A stretch of 64,000 bases of DNA from Candidatus Bathyarchaeota archaeon (GTDB lineage Archaea > Thermoproteota > CALKCG01 > B24 > DRYS01), in NCBI GenBank assembly GCA_018396535.1, contig JAGTQC010000001.1:224827-288826 (forward strand), in the 5' to 3' direction. Each line of letters opens with the position of its first letter. Within the stretch, counting starts at the first letter, position 1. The notes beneath the pieces are model-generated. The model saw only the letters and a program-made list of their open reading frames with translations, was not told the DNA's origin and searched no databases. This document shows, piece by piece, positions 7,986 to 16,336 of the stretch. Made by a program: the position numbers and the translations under genes.

Positions 7986-8735
7986 CTACTTGAATATGGA
8001 GGCTAGGAGCATCATTACTATAAAGCCAGCCACCAACCCGAATGCCGCTTCTCTACCAAACCCCTTCCTATGACTTTCAGGCATCATCTCATCTGCAACC
8101 ACGAATAACATCGCTCCAGCTACGAATGCTAAACACCATGGTAAAAGATATTGCGAGATTGAAACTGATACTAACCCAAGCAATCCTCCTAGCGGTTCAA
8201 CAAGCCCTGTTAGAGATGCGTATCCTGTAGCTTTAGAAGCCCTATACTTCTCTCTTAGTAGTGGTAATGCAACAGCTAAGCCTTCAGGCATATTCTGCAA
8301 CCATATAGCTGTAGCGATTACTAACCTGGATGCTATATCACCGGAGCCGAAGCTCACCCCAACTGCCAACCCCTCAGGGAGGTTATGGATCGTTATAGCT
8401 ATCATCAACAACCAGATGCGCGGCAGCTTTGATAAAGGACCCTCAGCTCCTGCAACAGGATGGAAATGTGGAGTGAACCGATCTATTAAGTGGATTATAA
8501 ACGCCCCGATACCGAGGCTTATGGCTGATACTATTGGCCCGCCTAATTCGATTGCTGGTACAAGGAGGCTGAAAGCTGTCGCAGCTAGCATGATACCGGC
8601 AGCGAATCCTAGAAGGATATCGAGCAGATTATCTGAAATATTCTTTAAAAACATTACTGGTAGAGCCCCAGCACCAGTAGCTGAACCAGCTATAAGACTT
8701 GCAGTAAACCTGATAGCGAACAGATTCATTGACAT
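7986..8735 (-). CDS. ZIP-family divalent metal transporter
   Basis: A 249-residue membrane protein with about eight helices. The two signature helices are clear: HNLPEGLAVGVSF (117-129) and QNMPEGLAVALP (147-158). They supply the His/Asn/Glu ligands of the binuclear metal site in ZIP transporters. The loop between helices 3 and 4 carries His90 and His92 (TPHFHPVAG), the usual metal-sensing loop, though it is short. The family moves Zn, Fe or Mn into the cytosol; selectivity cannot be read from this sequence. The start is the ATG at 8735, with a second Met two codons later. No metal regulator lies next to it. Confidence 0.88.
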   Translation of the reverse strand: MSMNLFAIRFTASLIAGSATGAGALPVMFLKNISDNLLDILLGFAAGIMLAATAFSLLVPAIELGGPIVSAISLGIGAFIIHLIDRFTPHFHPVAGAEGPLSKLPRIWLLMIAITIHNLPEGLAVGVSFGSGDIASRLVIATAIWLQNMPEGLAVALPLLREKYRASKATGYASLTGLVEPLGGLLGLVSVSISQYLLPWCLAFVAGAMLFVVADEMMPESHRKGFGREAAFGLVAGFIVMMLLASIFK

Positions 8736-9280
8736 CCATTTCTCTATGAAAGGATGTTATCCCAAGTTAGGTAATAGAGGGGGTCATAAGTTTTACCCTT
8801 AGGCTGTGATTATTTGGTTTACGTTCAAGTTTAAGACTGCTTCAACAATATCGCTTGAATATTCCCCGATTCTATGGATACTTTCTAGAAATAATTATTA
8901 TATTAATGGGAAGCACCCTATCTACCCCTCTTTCAGTCATAATTTTTACTGCCTCAGTCTATATCAAAACCATCTTCCCAGCTAAGAAGACTATAGCAAA
9001 AGCTGGAAAGATGGCTCTACAAACATATCCATCACTCAGCCAGCTACGCTAGGTCTAATCTAAGATCGCTACGATACAGGTAAACAATCATCTCCAGAAG
9101 GTTTCACCCGCTCGTGTAGAGCCTTAGTAAATACCCTGTCATAACATTAAGCATATTGGTTACAACAGAATAGGAGGTATAAATAGATAGCTTCGAGTTT
9201 ACGATATAAAGGTTTTATGTTATGATTTTATCCACGATCTTAGCGGGGATCATTATACATAACGTAAGTTAGTGCTACGC
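8736..9280. other. Gene-poor stretch, possible decayed coding traces
   Basis: No supported gene. On the minus strand around 8880-9010 a broken frame reads TEAVKIMTERGVDRVLPI, which resembles part of a CBS-type motif, but stops flank it at once. A 65-codon plus-strand frame at 8855-9052 has no ribosome binding site and no recognisable composition. I treat the whole region as non-coding or decayed. Confidence 0.4.
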
Positions 9281-9560
9281 TTAGCAACCTAGCGTTATTA
9301 CACTATCCCATCTGTAGGTAACGGATAGATACCTTAATCGCATTACGTTGAAAGGGCCCTCATAGACATCTGCTTTTATTCCATCATTTAAAGCGTACGA
9401 AGATCTTTCTATCCCTGCCTCAGCTTTAGATATAAGATAATCAATTGTCATCAATCAGCCTTTTATCTATTCAGTTGAATATAGTAGCTTATCGAGTAAC
9501 CCTTCTAAATCTTCCTCTTCAATCGGTATAATCGAAGCTACTAGGCTTCCCTAGTTTAAC
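9281..9560 (-). pseudogene. Decayed pair of small ORFs
   Basis: Two short protein-like frames follow each other on the minus strand. The first, about 9556 to 9472, begins straight after a TAG and reads SLVASIIPIEEEDLEGLLDKL before its own stop. The second runs from ATG 9451 to the stop at 9281-9283 (56 residues) and contains IERSSYALNDGIKADVYEG. Their composition and spacing look like a former two-gene unit such as a small antitoxin/toxin pair, but I do not recognise the families. The missing starts and the gene-poor surroundings suggest decay. The second ORF could still be an intact small gene. Confidence 0.3.
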
Positions 9561-9658
9561 TATAGTAGCTAACTAACATGGATGAATCCTAGATAAATCT
9601 TTAAGCCATCAGGTGAAAGTAATATACTATATGAAGAGCTACATTTCCGTGAAGATAT

Positions 9659-9988
9659 ATGGTGATTTCTATGAATAGGAGAGTAGTTAAGAAGTTATTG
9701 ATGATGTACATTGTATTTGTCTTAATGGTCGTTACGGGGATCATAAGCCTCGTATCTGGTATTATACTATGGCTTAGCGAAGAAGGTAGGTTTCGTGAAG
9801 GACTTCAACATGGTAGATACGTTAACAATGCTACGGAAGGATCTAGAAATGTCGTACTTAGACTAGGTAGAGGTTTATGGCGAGATATCCATATGTATTC
9901 TTCGCTTGCTTGCGTAGGAATAGTAGTAGTACATATATTATTCAACTGGAGATGGATAACTTCCGCGACTAAAGCCGTACTTAGATAA
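9659..9988 (+). CDS. DUF4405-like two-to-three-helix membrane protein, cytochrome b-type fold
   Basis: A 109-residue protein with one long N-terminal helix (about 12-40) and one C-terminal helix (about 80-102). Histidines at DIHMYSS and VVHILFNW match the heme-binding pattern of DUF4405/cytochrome b561-like proteins, which bind heme b in the membrane. The GTG at 9661 precedes the ATG at 9671, and either could start translation. The gene stands alone, 140 bp upstream of a LUD-domain gene. Involvement in electron transfer is inferred from the His pattern only; no partner dehydrogenase is nearby. Confidence 0.55.
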   Translation: MVISMNRRVVKKLLMMYIVFVLMVVTGIISLVSGIILWLSEEGRFREGLQHGRYVNNATEGSRNVVLRLGRGLWRDIHMYSSLACVGIVVVHILFNWRWITSATKAVLR

Positions 9989-10096
9989 CAGTACAGTAAT
10001 CGATTACAGCAGATACAACATAATCTATAAATTGCTGATGGAAGGTTGACCTATGAAGTGATCGAGATAGTTTCAAGATAAACGGTAAAGATAATC

Positions 10097-10109
10097 GTTA
10101 TATATTATT
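10097..10109 (+). promoter_or_regulatory. TATA box of the LUD gene
   Basis: GTTATATATTATT is centred about 27 bp upstream of the ATG at 10130. That spacing puts the transcription start at or next to the start codon, so the mRNA is probably leaderless. Confidence 0.5.
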
Positions 10110-10129
10110 CGGAACCTTAACCTAATGGT

Positions 10130-10786
10130 ATGAGTATGTTTCAGGATATTCGTAAATGGTATCGTGAAGTTACAGCTTATAGAGTTGTAGATTCTTTAAG
10201 AAAGAGAGGGTTTGAAGCATTCTATGTAGAATCTAAGATTGAAGCTAAGGATCTAGCACTTAGACTCATACCTTCTAATACGGTTACTATAGGGGTGGGT
10301 GGATCTGTGACGATAAGAGAGATTGGATTATTAGAGGCTCTATCTGATAAAGGATATAGAGTTACCCATCACTGGATAGAGGGATTGAGCGGGGATGAGA
10401 GTAGGAGAGTTAGACTTGAAGAAATTAACGCTGATGTATTTCTTACAAGCGTTAATGCTTTAACATTAGATGGTAGATTTATATTAGTAGATGGTGTAGG
10501 TAATCGTGTAGCAGCATCAGCCTTTGGACCTAAAACGGTTATAGCTATAGTAGGCTTCAATAAGCTGGTTCCAGATCTAGATTACGGTTTATGGAGGGTT
10601 AAGAATGTTGCCATGCCTATGAATGCTAGAAGATTAAAGCTGGATACACCATGTGCTAAACTAGGATACTGTACAGAATGCCAAGGCACTAGTAGAGGTT
10701 GTAGAGCTACCCTAATATTGGATATGAAGCCGTCGATGACAGAACACTATTACCTGATACTAGTAGGTGAAGATCTAGGATTCTAA
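10130..10786 (+). CDS. LUD-domain protein (LutC/YkgG-like)
   Basis: A 218-residue protein made of one LUD (DUF162) domain. Typical features are GVGGSVTIRE (56-65), DVFLTSVNALTLDG (102-115) and the C-terminal cysteines C175, C181, C184 and C191 in the TPCAKLGYCTEC region. Bacterial LUD proteins take part in L-lactate oxidation with LutA/LutB, which are not in this window, so the archaeal substrate is unknown. The four Cys could hold a metal or cluster. The gene has its own TATA box 27 bp upstream and appears leaderless. It is convergent with an M52-like protease gene. Confidence 0.8.
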   Translation: MSMFQDIRKWYREVTAYRVVDSLRKRGFEAFYVESKIEAKDLALRLIPSNTVTIGVGGSVTIREIGLLEALSDKGYRVTHHWIEGLSGDESRRVRLEEINADVFLTSVNALTLDGRFILVDGVGNRVAASAFGPKTVIAIVGFNKLVPDLDYGLWRVKNVAMPMNARRLKLDTPCAKLGYCTECQGTSRGCRATLILDMKPSMTEHYYLILVGEDLGF

Positions 10787-10826
10787 ACTTAGTATAATCT
10801 TATTCTAAGGCCATAATCTATATATC

Positions 10827-11348
10827 TTATATCGAATCAAGGATCTCTACGAGGTATCGTAAGACGAAATTAACAGATTCCTCCACCTTATCCGACAAAC
10901 CTACATTGAATCCTATAAATTGAGGTTGAATAGCTAAAACTAGTATACGAGCTTTTAAACCATTCATCTCCAAGTACTTAGCCATGATAGTCAAGGAAGG
11001 TTTATGCGTCGATATAGAGGCTCGATCAAGAGATGAAATATCGAGTAGAGATACAGAGCCTGGAGATCCACCGAAATCTACAGCATCCAAGATCAATATG
11101 AGATCAGGTTGAAAACGTAGGACGATCGATGTAAACGCTTCTGGGGCTACACCACACTCTAATACAAGTATACACGGTTTATTAATTATAGCCGATAATC
11201 TTCTAGCAGCTATAATCCCAACCCCATCATCACCCATAAGCTCGTTACCCACACCTAAAATAGCTATCCTACTACACCCAGCTACAACATTACCCAACAT
11301 ATCGATGAATGACTTCATCTCACGAAATAAATCTAATAATGATGACAC
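10827..11348 (-). CDS. Hydrogenase maturation protease (M52 / HycI-HyaD-like)
   Basis: A 173-residue protein with the M52 signature GVGNELMGDDGVG (32-44), the ILDAVDFGG acidic motif (86-94) and a His at STHKPSL (115). These residues bind nickel in the enzymes that clip the C-terminus of the NiFe-hydrogenase large subunit. No hydrogenase genes occur in the window, so the target must lie elsewhere or the protein may have another substrate. The start ATG is at 11348. It is convergent with the LUD gene, with 40 bp between stops. Confidence 0.8.
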   Translation of the reverse strand: MSSLLDLFREMKSFIDMLGNVVAGCSRIAILGVGNELMGDDGVGIIAARRLSAIINKPCILVLECGVAPEAFTSIVLRFQPDLILILDAVDFGGSPGSVSLLDISSLDRASISTHKPSLTIMAKYLEMNGLKARILVLAIQPQFIGFNVGLSDKVEESVNFVLRYLVEILDSI

Positions 11349-11786
11349 TATTTCATCTATTAATATCTTACTCTGTAATTCAGCTAGGTAAGAAACTAAG
11401 CAGCATATATCATATAGTATAACGCTGACAAAACTCTACCAAGATAAAGTTTTCATAATAAGGTAGAGCCTATCATTCTAAGTGACCTATCCCCTACTCA
11501 TCGAATAAAGTCAACCTCACCCTGCCACTTCCCGTTCATCCATCATCCTCACTCAAAATTTTTACTGAATAGCTTAGCTACTTCCACCCTCTGTTAGGGC
11601 GCAGTCTGAATGTGCTTTACTTGAAAGAGCTAAAAGGGTGATGAGAATCGGCTGCTTCCAGGTTTTGGAAGAGTTGAATATTAAGAGGGGATATATGCTT
11701 AAAAATACTTTACGAATTTGGGATGGGGGTTGTCTTTAACTAAATATGAAGCCCGTTTTCATAAAAGTATGGAGGAGTATATTCAG
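11349..11786. other. Intergenic stretch between protease gene and tRNA-Arg
   Basis: No supported gene. A 50-codon plus-strand frame at about 11590-11755 (reading AQSECALLERAKRVMRIG) has no start signal or known similarity. The end near the tRNA is the likely 3' trailer of the tRNA transcript, but no long T-run is present. Confidence 0.4.
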
Positions 11787-11861
11787 CGGACCCGGCGGGA
11801 TTTGAACCCGCGACCACCGGCTTAGAGGGCCGATGCGCTGTCCTGGCTGCGCTACGGGTCC
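11787..11861 (-). tRNA. tRNA-Arg (anticodon TCT)
   Basis: A complete cloverleaf on the minus strand: acceptor GGACCCG/CGGGTCC with discriminator G, D-arm GCGC/GCGC, anticodon stem TCGGC/GCCGG, and T-arm GCGGG-TTCAAAT-CCCGC. The anticodon loop is CCTCTAA, giving TCT (Arg, AGA/AGG codons, which are very common here). Position 33 is C instead of the nearly universal U. No CCA is encoded. The 5' end overlaps the stop codon region of the upstream CDF transporter gene by 10 bp, so the tRNA is probably processed from that transcript or uses a promoter within the gene. Confidence 0.9.
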
Positions 11862-13267
11862 ATACCACTAATATTTTCAGCTTCTACTTTCTGATTTAAG
11901 GATTTCCTCGGTTCTAGGTGTATATCGACTTCATCTACTCCAAGCTTTTCTTTTAGATACGCTTCTATGCTAGATGCTATTCGATGAGCCTCTTTGAGCG
12001 GTGTATCTGGTTTGAGTTCTAAGTGGAGGGTTAGTAGTTTCATACCCTTCGATTCTATTATTACTGCTTCATGAATCTCTTCAACCCCCTGAACGATCAT
12101 TCTAGCTTCCTCTATAGTTTTCGCTATCTTCTCATCTCTTACCTCTCTAAGTGTTGCTTCTGTTCTTTCAAGACTTGTTTCCATATGTATACTTATGAAC
12201 CCTAGGTTTGGTATAGCCTGTCTCAGATTACCTTCTATCTCTTCAGATATTCTATGTGCTTCATTCAGCGATATCGATGGATCTAATTCTACATGGAATA
12301 TGAGTGCTACTCGGCCTCTAGATGTATATATACGTATGCTATGTACATTCTTGACATTTTGATCTTTAGATACTATATTTCTAATGATCGTCTCTATATC
12401 TGCCTTTCTAGGCGGCTCTATATGGATCGTTACATCTGCATCGGTGTATACGCTCTTAATCTTATCTTCTATATGATCTGCGATACCATGAGCTTCGGCT
12501 ATACTATAATCGTTTCTTAAAGATAACGATACATCTACCTGGAGTCTATTCCCTAGACTCCTTACCCTAACATGCTTAACATCCTCTACAGCTTCTATAC
12601 CAGATACTATGGAAGATATCTTCTCAGCTACACCTGTTGGAGCTCTATCTAGTAGTATACCTGATGATTTTAATAGAAGCCTATATGCTTCCCTAGCTAG
12701 TATTATCGATAGAACGATAGAAACTGCTACATCGACTAGGTAGAGGTTACTAAAAGCTATGAAGACTAGACAAGCTAATTCAGGTATGGATCTAGATATA
12801 TCACCAAGCATATTTATAGAACAGGCTTCTAGAGCTGGACTTAAATACCGTATGGAAGTTCTTCTAGAATATATGAATAGTGCTAGATCTATGAGGGTTG
12901 TGAGGGTTATTAGGGATATGCCTATAACATGGTTAACGATCAATATAGGATTTATCACACGCTGTACTGCTTCATAGAGTATAACTACTACTATTATTAC
13001 TATGAATAACGCCTCTATAAATGCTACTAGACTTTCAGTTTTACCATGTCCATAATGATGATCCACATCTGGTGGAGCCATAGATATTCTTAAAGCAAAA
13101 TATACCATCACAATATTCAGTATATCAAGAATAGAATCGAAAGTTTCGGTCTTCAATATCAAGCTTCCAGTCAATAATGCAGCTATAGCCTTAACTATAG
13201 TAACTATTATAACGGATATTAGTATCACCGATGCAGCTCTCAGCTTACCATAACTGTTACTTATCAA
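11852..13267 (-). CDS. Cation diffusion facilitator with three C-terminal ZT-dimer-like domains
   Basis: A 471-residue CDF transporter, much longer than the usual 300 or so. Residues 1-205 form six membrane helices. The metal site has D44/D48 in TM2 and N152/D156 in TM5, where zinc transporters have His/Asp; Asn/Asp sites are known in manganese-type CDFs. HHYGHGKTE (70-78) is the cytosolic motif after TM2. The C-terminal part holds three repeats of the CDF dimerisation domain (about 213-286, 289-366, 377-453). Each carries EAHxI-xxxIE (from 258, 336 and 426) and ends IHxEx. CDFs export divalent metals by proton antiport. The stop codon lies inside the tRNA-Arg 5' end. Confidence 0.88.
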   Translation of the reverse strand: MISNSYGKLRAASVILISVIIVTIVKAIAALLTGSLILKTETFDSILDILNIVMVYFALRISMAPPDVDHHYGHGKTESLVAFIEALFIVIIVVVILYEAVQRVINPILIVNHVIGISLITLTTLIDLALFIYSRRTSIRYLSPALEACSINMLGDISRSIPELACLVFIAFSNLYLVDVAVSIVLSIILAREAYRLLLKSSGILLDRAPTGVAEKISSIVSGIEAVEDVKHVRVRSLGNRLQVDVSLSLRNDYSIAEAHGIADHIEDKIKSVYTDADVTIHIEPPRKADIETIIRNIVSKDQNVKNVHSIRIYTSRGRVALIFHVELDPSISLNEAHRISEEIEGNLRQAIPNLGFISIHMETSLERTEATLREVRDEKIAKTIEEARMIVQGVEEIHEAVIIESKGMKLLTLHLELKPDTPLKEAHRIASSIEAYLKEKLGVDEVDIHLEPRKSLNQKVEAENISGMDP

Positions 13268-13299
13268 GGTTTAAACATAAAACAGGCTACCTGTTTAAC

Positions 13300-14064
13300 T
13301 TAAAGATTTTCCGTTTCTAAACCTATTATCTCTGAGGGAATACAACAGATATCTTCGAGTATATAGTCTGGATCTCTAGCGTACATGTATTCTTCATAAC
13401 ATGCTTCATCGTATTTTTCAGATGGGTTTAAAACTAGTATAGTCTTCATACCGATTGATGAAGCACCATAGATATCCGTGTATGGGTTATCACCTACGAA
13501 GATGCATTTAGATGCATCAACTCCTATTTCCGATAGGACTTTCATGAATATAGCTGGATGAGGCTTCCGGTAGCCAATATAATATGAGATAGCTATATAA
13601 TCGAAGAAGTTGTCTAGCATAAGCCTAGATAGTATCGATCTAACAGCATCCCCCCACGTGAAATTCGATATCAATGCTATCTTAAACCCGAGACTTCTAA
13701 GCATACCTAGCACATCATATACACATTTAAATGGTTTAGCAAACTCTATATATGGCTCGAAGTATTCTCTCACAGCTTCCTCTACACACTTATCCGATGG
13801 ATCCACATTATACCCGATTTCTCTTAACGATTCAGCTATCCATACAGTATTCGGGACCTCTACTAGTAGACTATGCCTTATCCTAGAATACTTAATGGAA
13901 ACTCTACGATATATTTCTATAAAGTTCTCATCCAGACGGAAGCCTGAACGTATGAGGGAATCTAGCATACGCTTTTCTTGCAAATGCTCCACAGGCTCTA
14001 CATATACTAGTGTACCGATTAGATCGAATATGAAAGCTTCAAAATCGCAAGGCGTATACGGCAT
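13300..14064 (-). CDS. HAD-superfamily hydrolase with altered motif I
   Basis: A 254-residue HAD hydrolase of the subfamily with an alpha-helical cap. Motif I reads FDLIGT (13-18): D14 is the nucleophile, but the usual second Asp (DxDGT) is Ile16. Motif II is SNFTW, motif III the Lys of GYRKPHP, and motif IV GDNPYTD. Phosphatases use the second Asp as general acid; dehalogenases and phosphonatases replace it. The reaction may thus differ from simple phosphate ester hydrolysis. It lies 27 bp downstream of an M20 peptidase gene on the same strand, probably in one transcript. Confidence 0.8.
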   Translation of the reverse strand: MPYTPCDFEAFIFDLIGTLVYVEPVEHLQEKRMLDSLIRSGFRLDENFIEIYRRVSIKYSRIRHSLLVEVPNTVWIAESLREIGYNVDPSDKCVEEAVREYFEPYIEFAKPFKCVYDVLGMLRSLGFKIALISNFTWGDAVRSILSRLMLDNFFDYIAISYYIGYRKPHPAIFMKVLSEIGVDASKCIFVGDNPYTDIYGASSIGMKTILVLNPSEKYDEACYEEYMYARDPDYILEDICCIPSEIIGLETENL

Positions 14065-14091
14065 AGTTTACTCGAATACCTCCTATCGGTA

Positions 14092-15459
14092 TCAGTATTC
14101 TATACAACCATAATTCTCCATTATAGATGATACGAATAGTATCCCCTTTAGGAAGGCATCCCTTGTCGTATATTCATTAGGCGCATGAGCGTTGGATAAC
14201 GGTGGCGCACATCCAGTCCATACAGAGTTTAAGCCTAATCGCTTAGTGAAGAGGTAATCTGGACCGGATCCAGGTGAATTTGGGTATATCTGAGGTTTGG
14301 ATTGGTAGACTTCAGATGCAGCTATAGATACTGCTCTAACTATCGGAGCTGATGGAGGGGTTTTAGACGGTTCTAGAAAGTTTAGAGCCTTAACTTCTAT
14401 ATCCTCGAATCCCTTAGCCTTCAGATGTTTCTTAAGATTTTCTAAGAGTTTATATGGATTCTGATCGTATACAAGTCTGAAATCTATCTTAACATAGGCA
14501 TCCCTTGGAAGAACTGTTTTCACACCTGGACCTGTATAACCAGCGTTTATGCCTGCTATATTACATGTAGGTTGGAATAGAAGTTTTTTAACAGCTTCAA
14601 CCCTTTCGACCCCGCATAGGAACTTATCCAGGTTGAAATGAGATTTCAAGCCAGCGAGTAGTGTTTCGTAGTCAACTTCCTCCAAGAGTTTGAGATCATC
14701 TTCAGTAGGTACACGTACATCGTCGTACCATCCATCTATAAGGATAGATCCATCAGGGGATCTCAGAGTATTTAAAGCTTGTATAAGCCTCCACGCTGCA
14801 TTCTCTATCAATGGTGCGAGAGATGAATGCGCATCTACACGAGCAGTCCTACATCTAAGCTCTACGTAGAGCATACCTTTAAGTCCCAGCCATAGTTCAG
14901 GTCTACCTTTAGGATCTAACCCTCCATCGAAGCATATAGCGGCATCTGCTTTAAGTCTATCCTTATACGCTTCTACATATCTAGATAAATTGGGGCTACC
15001 GATTTCCTCCTCTCCTTCGAATAATACTTTAATATTTACAGAAGGGGCTAACCCCAGTTTGGAATAGGATTCTACAGCTTTAACTATAGCCATAACGTTA
15101 GATTTACTATCAGCAGCCCCTCTAGCTGTTATTTTACCATTACTCTCTACAGCTTCAAACGGTGGCGAAGACCACTCCTCTAAAGGTTCTGGTGGTTGTA
15201 CATCATAATGCCCGTATAGTAGTATCGTCTTAGAGGAGCTGGAGTACAACTCTCCATAGACTACCGGGTTAGCATCTTTCATCCTCCATACTTCAACTCT
15301 AAACCCAGCTTTCTCCATGAACTCTCTAAGCATAGAAGCGCAGGCGTCTACTCCCTCACCTCTAGCTGATATACTGGGTTGTCTAAGGAAATCTTTAAGA
15401 TCCTCTATATACTCCTCGCCAACTTTATCTAGAAGACTCTTTATCTCATCTAGCTTCAT
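14092..15459 (-). CDS. M20-family metallopeptidase (dipeptidase)
   Basis: A 455-residue M20 peptidase, close to the usual family length. The co-catalytic zinc site is visible: H84 and D86 in GHYDVQPP, D117 in AADSKS, E151/E152 in EGEEEIGS, the later Asp in CFDGG, and a His in SNAHAPNE near the C-terminus. A central lid domain with DAHSS is present. Such enzymes split dipeptides or acyl-amino acids in the cytosol, which fits the Opp-type peptide importer 15 kb away (inferred link). The ATG at 15459 is 54 bp from the divergent GPN gene. The HAD gene follows 27 bp downstream. Confidence 0.88.
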   Translation of the reverse strand: MKLDEIKSLLDKVGEEYIEDLKDFLRQPSISARGEGVDACASMLREFMEKAGFRVEVWRMKDANPVVYGELYSSSSKTILLYGHYDVQPPEPLEEWSSPPFEAVESNGKITARGAADSKSNVMAIVKAVESYSKLGLAPSVNIKVLFEGEEEIGSPNLSRYVEAYKDRLKADAAICFDGGLDPKGRPELWLGLKGMLYVELRCRTARVDAHSSLAPLIENAAWRLIQALNTLRSPDGSILIDGWYDDVRVPTEDDLKLLEEVDYETLLAGLKSHFNLDKFLCGVERVEAVKKLLFQPTCNIAGINAGYTGPGVKTVLPRDAYVKIDFRLVYDQNPYKLLENLKKHLKAKGFEDIEVKALNFLEPSKTPPSAPIVRAVSIAASEVYQSKPQIYPNSPGSGPDYLFTKRLGLNSVWTGCAPPLSNAHAPNEYTTRDAFLKGILFVSSIMENYGCIEY

Positions 15460-15513
15460 AACACTGCGTATAAACCTAAATTAGAAGAATTCTTAAGATT
15501 TACGGGTAGAGGG

Positions 15514-16278
15514 ATGTTCCTAGCATTCATGGTTGGTTCAGCTGGATCTGGTAAGAGTATGTTAACCGCAGCGTTAGCAGAGTATCTACTCGAGAAGGAG
15601 CAGGATGTATGTATAGTAAATCTAGATCCAGGTGTATTGAATACACCATATAATCCGGATGTAGATGTAAGAACCTACGTGTCTGTAGAGGATATACAGG
15701 AGGAGTATGGGTTAGGTCCTAACGGTGCACTCGTAATGGCTTCAGATCTTGTAGCAAACTATATAGAGGATATTAGGGAGGAGATAGAGGATATCGGCGC
15801 AGAATATGTAATTATCGATACACCTGGGCAGCTAGAGTTATTTGCTTTCCGTGCTAGCGGCCCGTTTATAGTTAGAGAGATTTCTAGGGATCCTAAAGTT
15901 ATAGTTTACCTTGTAGATGCCCCATTCTCTGCTAATCCTTTAAACTTCGTATCAACCCTATACCTATCGGTTGCAGTCTATACTCGGATACTAGAGCCTC
16001 AAGTATACGTTCTCAGTAAGGTAGATCTATTGGATGAGGATACTAGGGAGAGGATACTAGGATGGTTTGAAGATTTTGATATGCTAGAAGCTGATGTAGA
16101 AGGTTCTGTTAGAGATGAGAGTCTTATAATAGCGAGGAGTATAGTAGACGGATTGAGGGGTATAGATATATTCTCAGAGCTTATACCTGTATCTGCTAAA
16201 ACAGGTGAAGGACTACCTCTACTATCTGCAGCTCTAACTAGAGTATTTACTGGTGGAGAAGAAATATTGGAAGGCTAA
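15514..16278 (+). CDS. GPN-loop GTPase
   Basis: A 254-residue G protein of the GPN family. The P-loop is GSAGSGKS (8-15), the name-giving Gly-Pro-Asn is at 68-70 within GLGPNGAL, the G3 motif is DTPGQ (102-106), and the G4-like SKVDLL and G5-like SAK motifs follow. The family forms homodimers; in eukaryotes the paralogues assemble RNA polymerase II, while the archaeal role is not settled. The start codon is ATG at 15514 (GGGATG). The HTH-domain gene follows 58 bp downstream on the same strand and may be co-transcribed. Confidence 0.9.
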   Translation: MFLAFMVGSAGSGKSMLTAALAEYLLEKEQDVCIVNLDPGVLNTPYNPDVDVRTYVSVEDIQEEYGLGPNGALVMASDLVANYIEDIREEIEDIGAEYVIIDTPGQLELFAFRASGPFIVREISRDPKVIVYLVDAPFSANPLNFVSTLYLSVAVYTRILEPQVYVLSKVDLLDEDTRERILGWFEDFDMLEADVEGSVRDESLIIARSIVDGLRGIDIFSELIPVSAKTGEGLPLLSAALTRVFTGGEEILEG

Positions 16279-16336
16279 TCTAATTTGAGATAAGCTTTAT
16301 GATAGTATGAGCATCTACGGTAATATTAGATAAGGG

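Noticed and set aside
8855..9052. 65-codon plus-strand frame (PRFYGYFLEIIIILMG...)
   Set aside because: No ribosome binding site, no recognisable similarity and it lies in a gene-poor region; openness is easily explained by chance.
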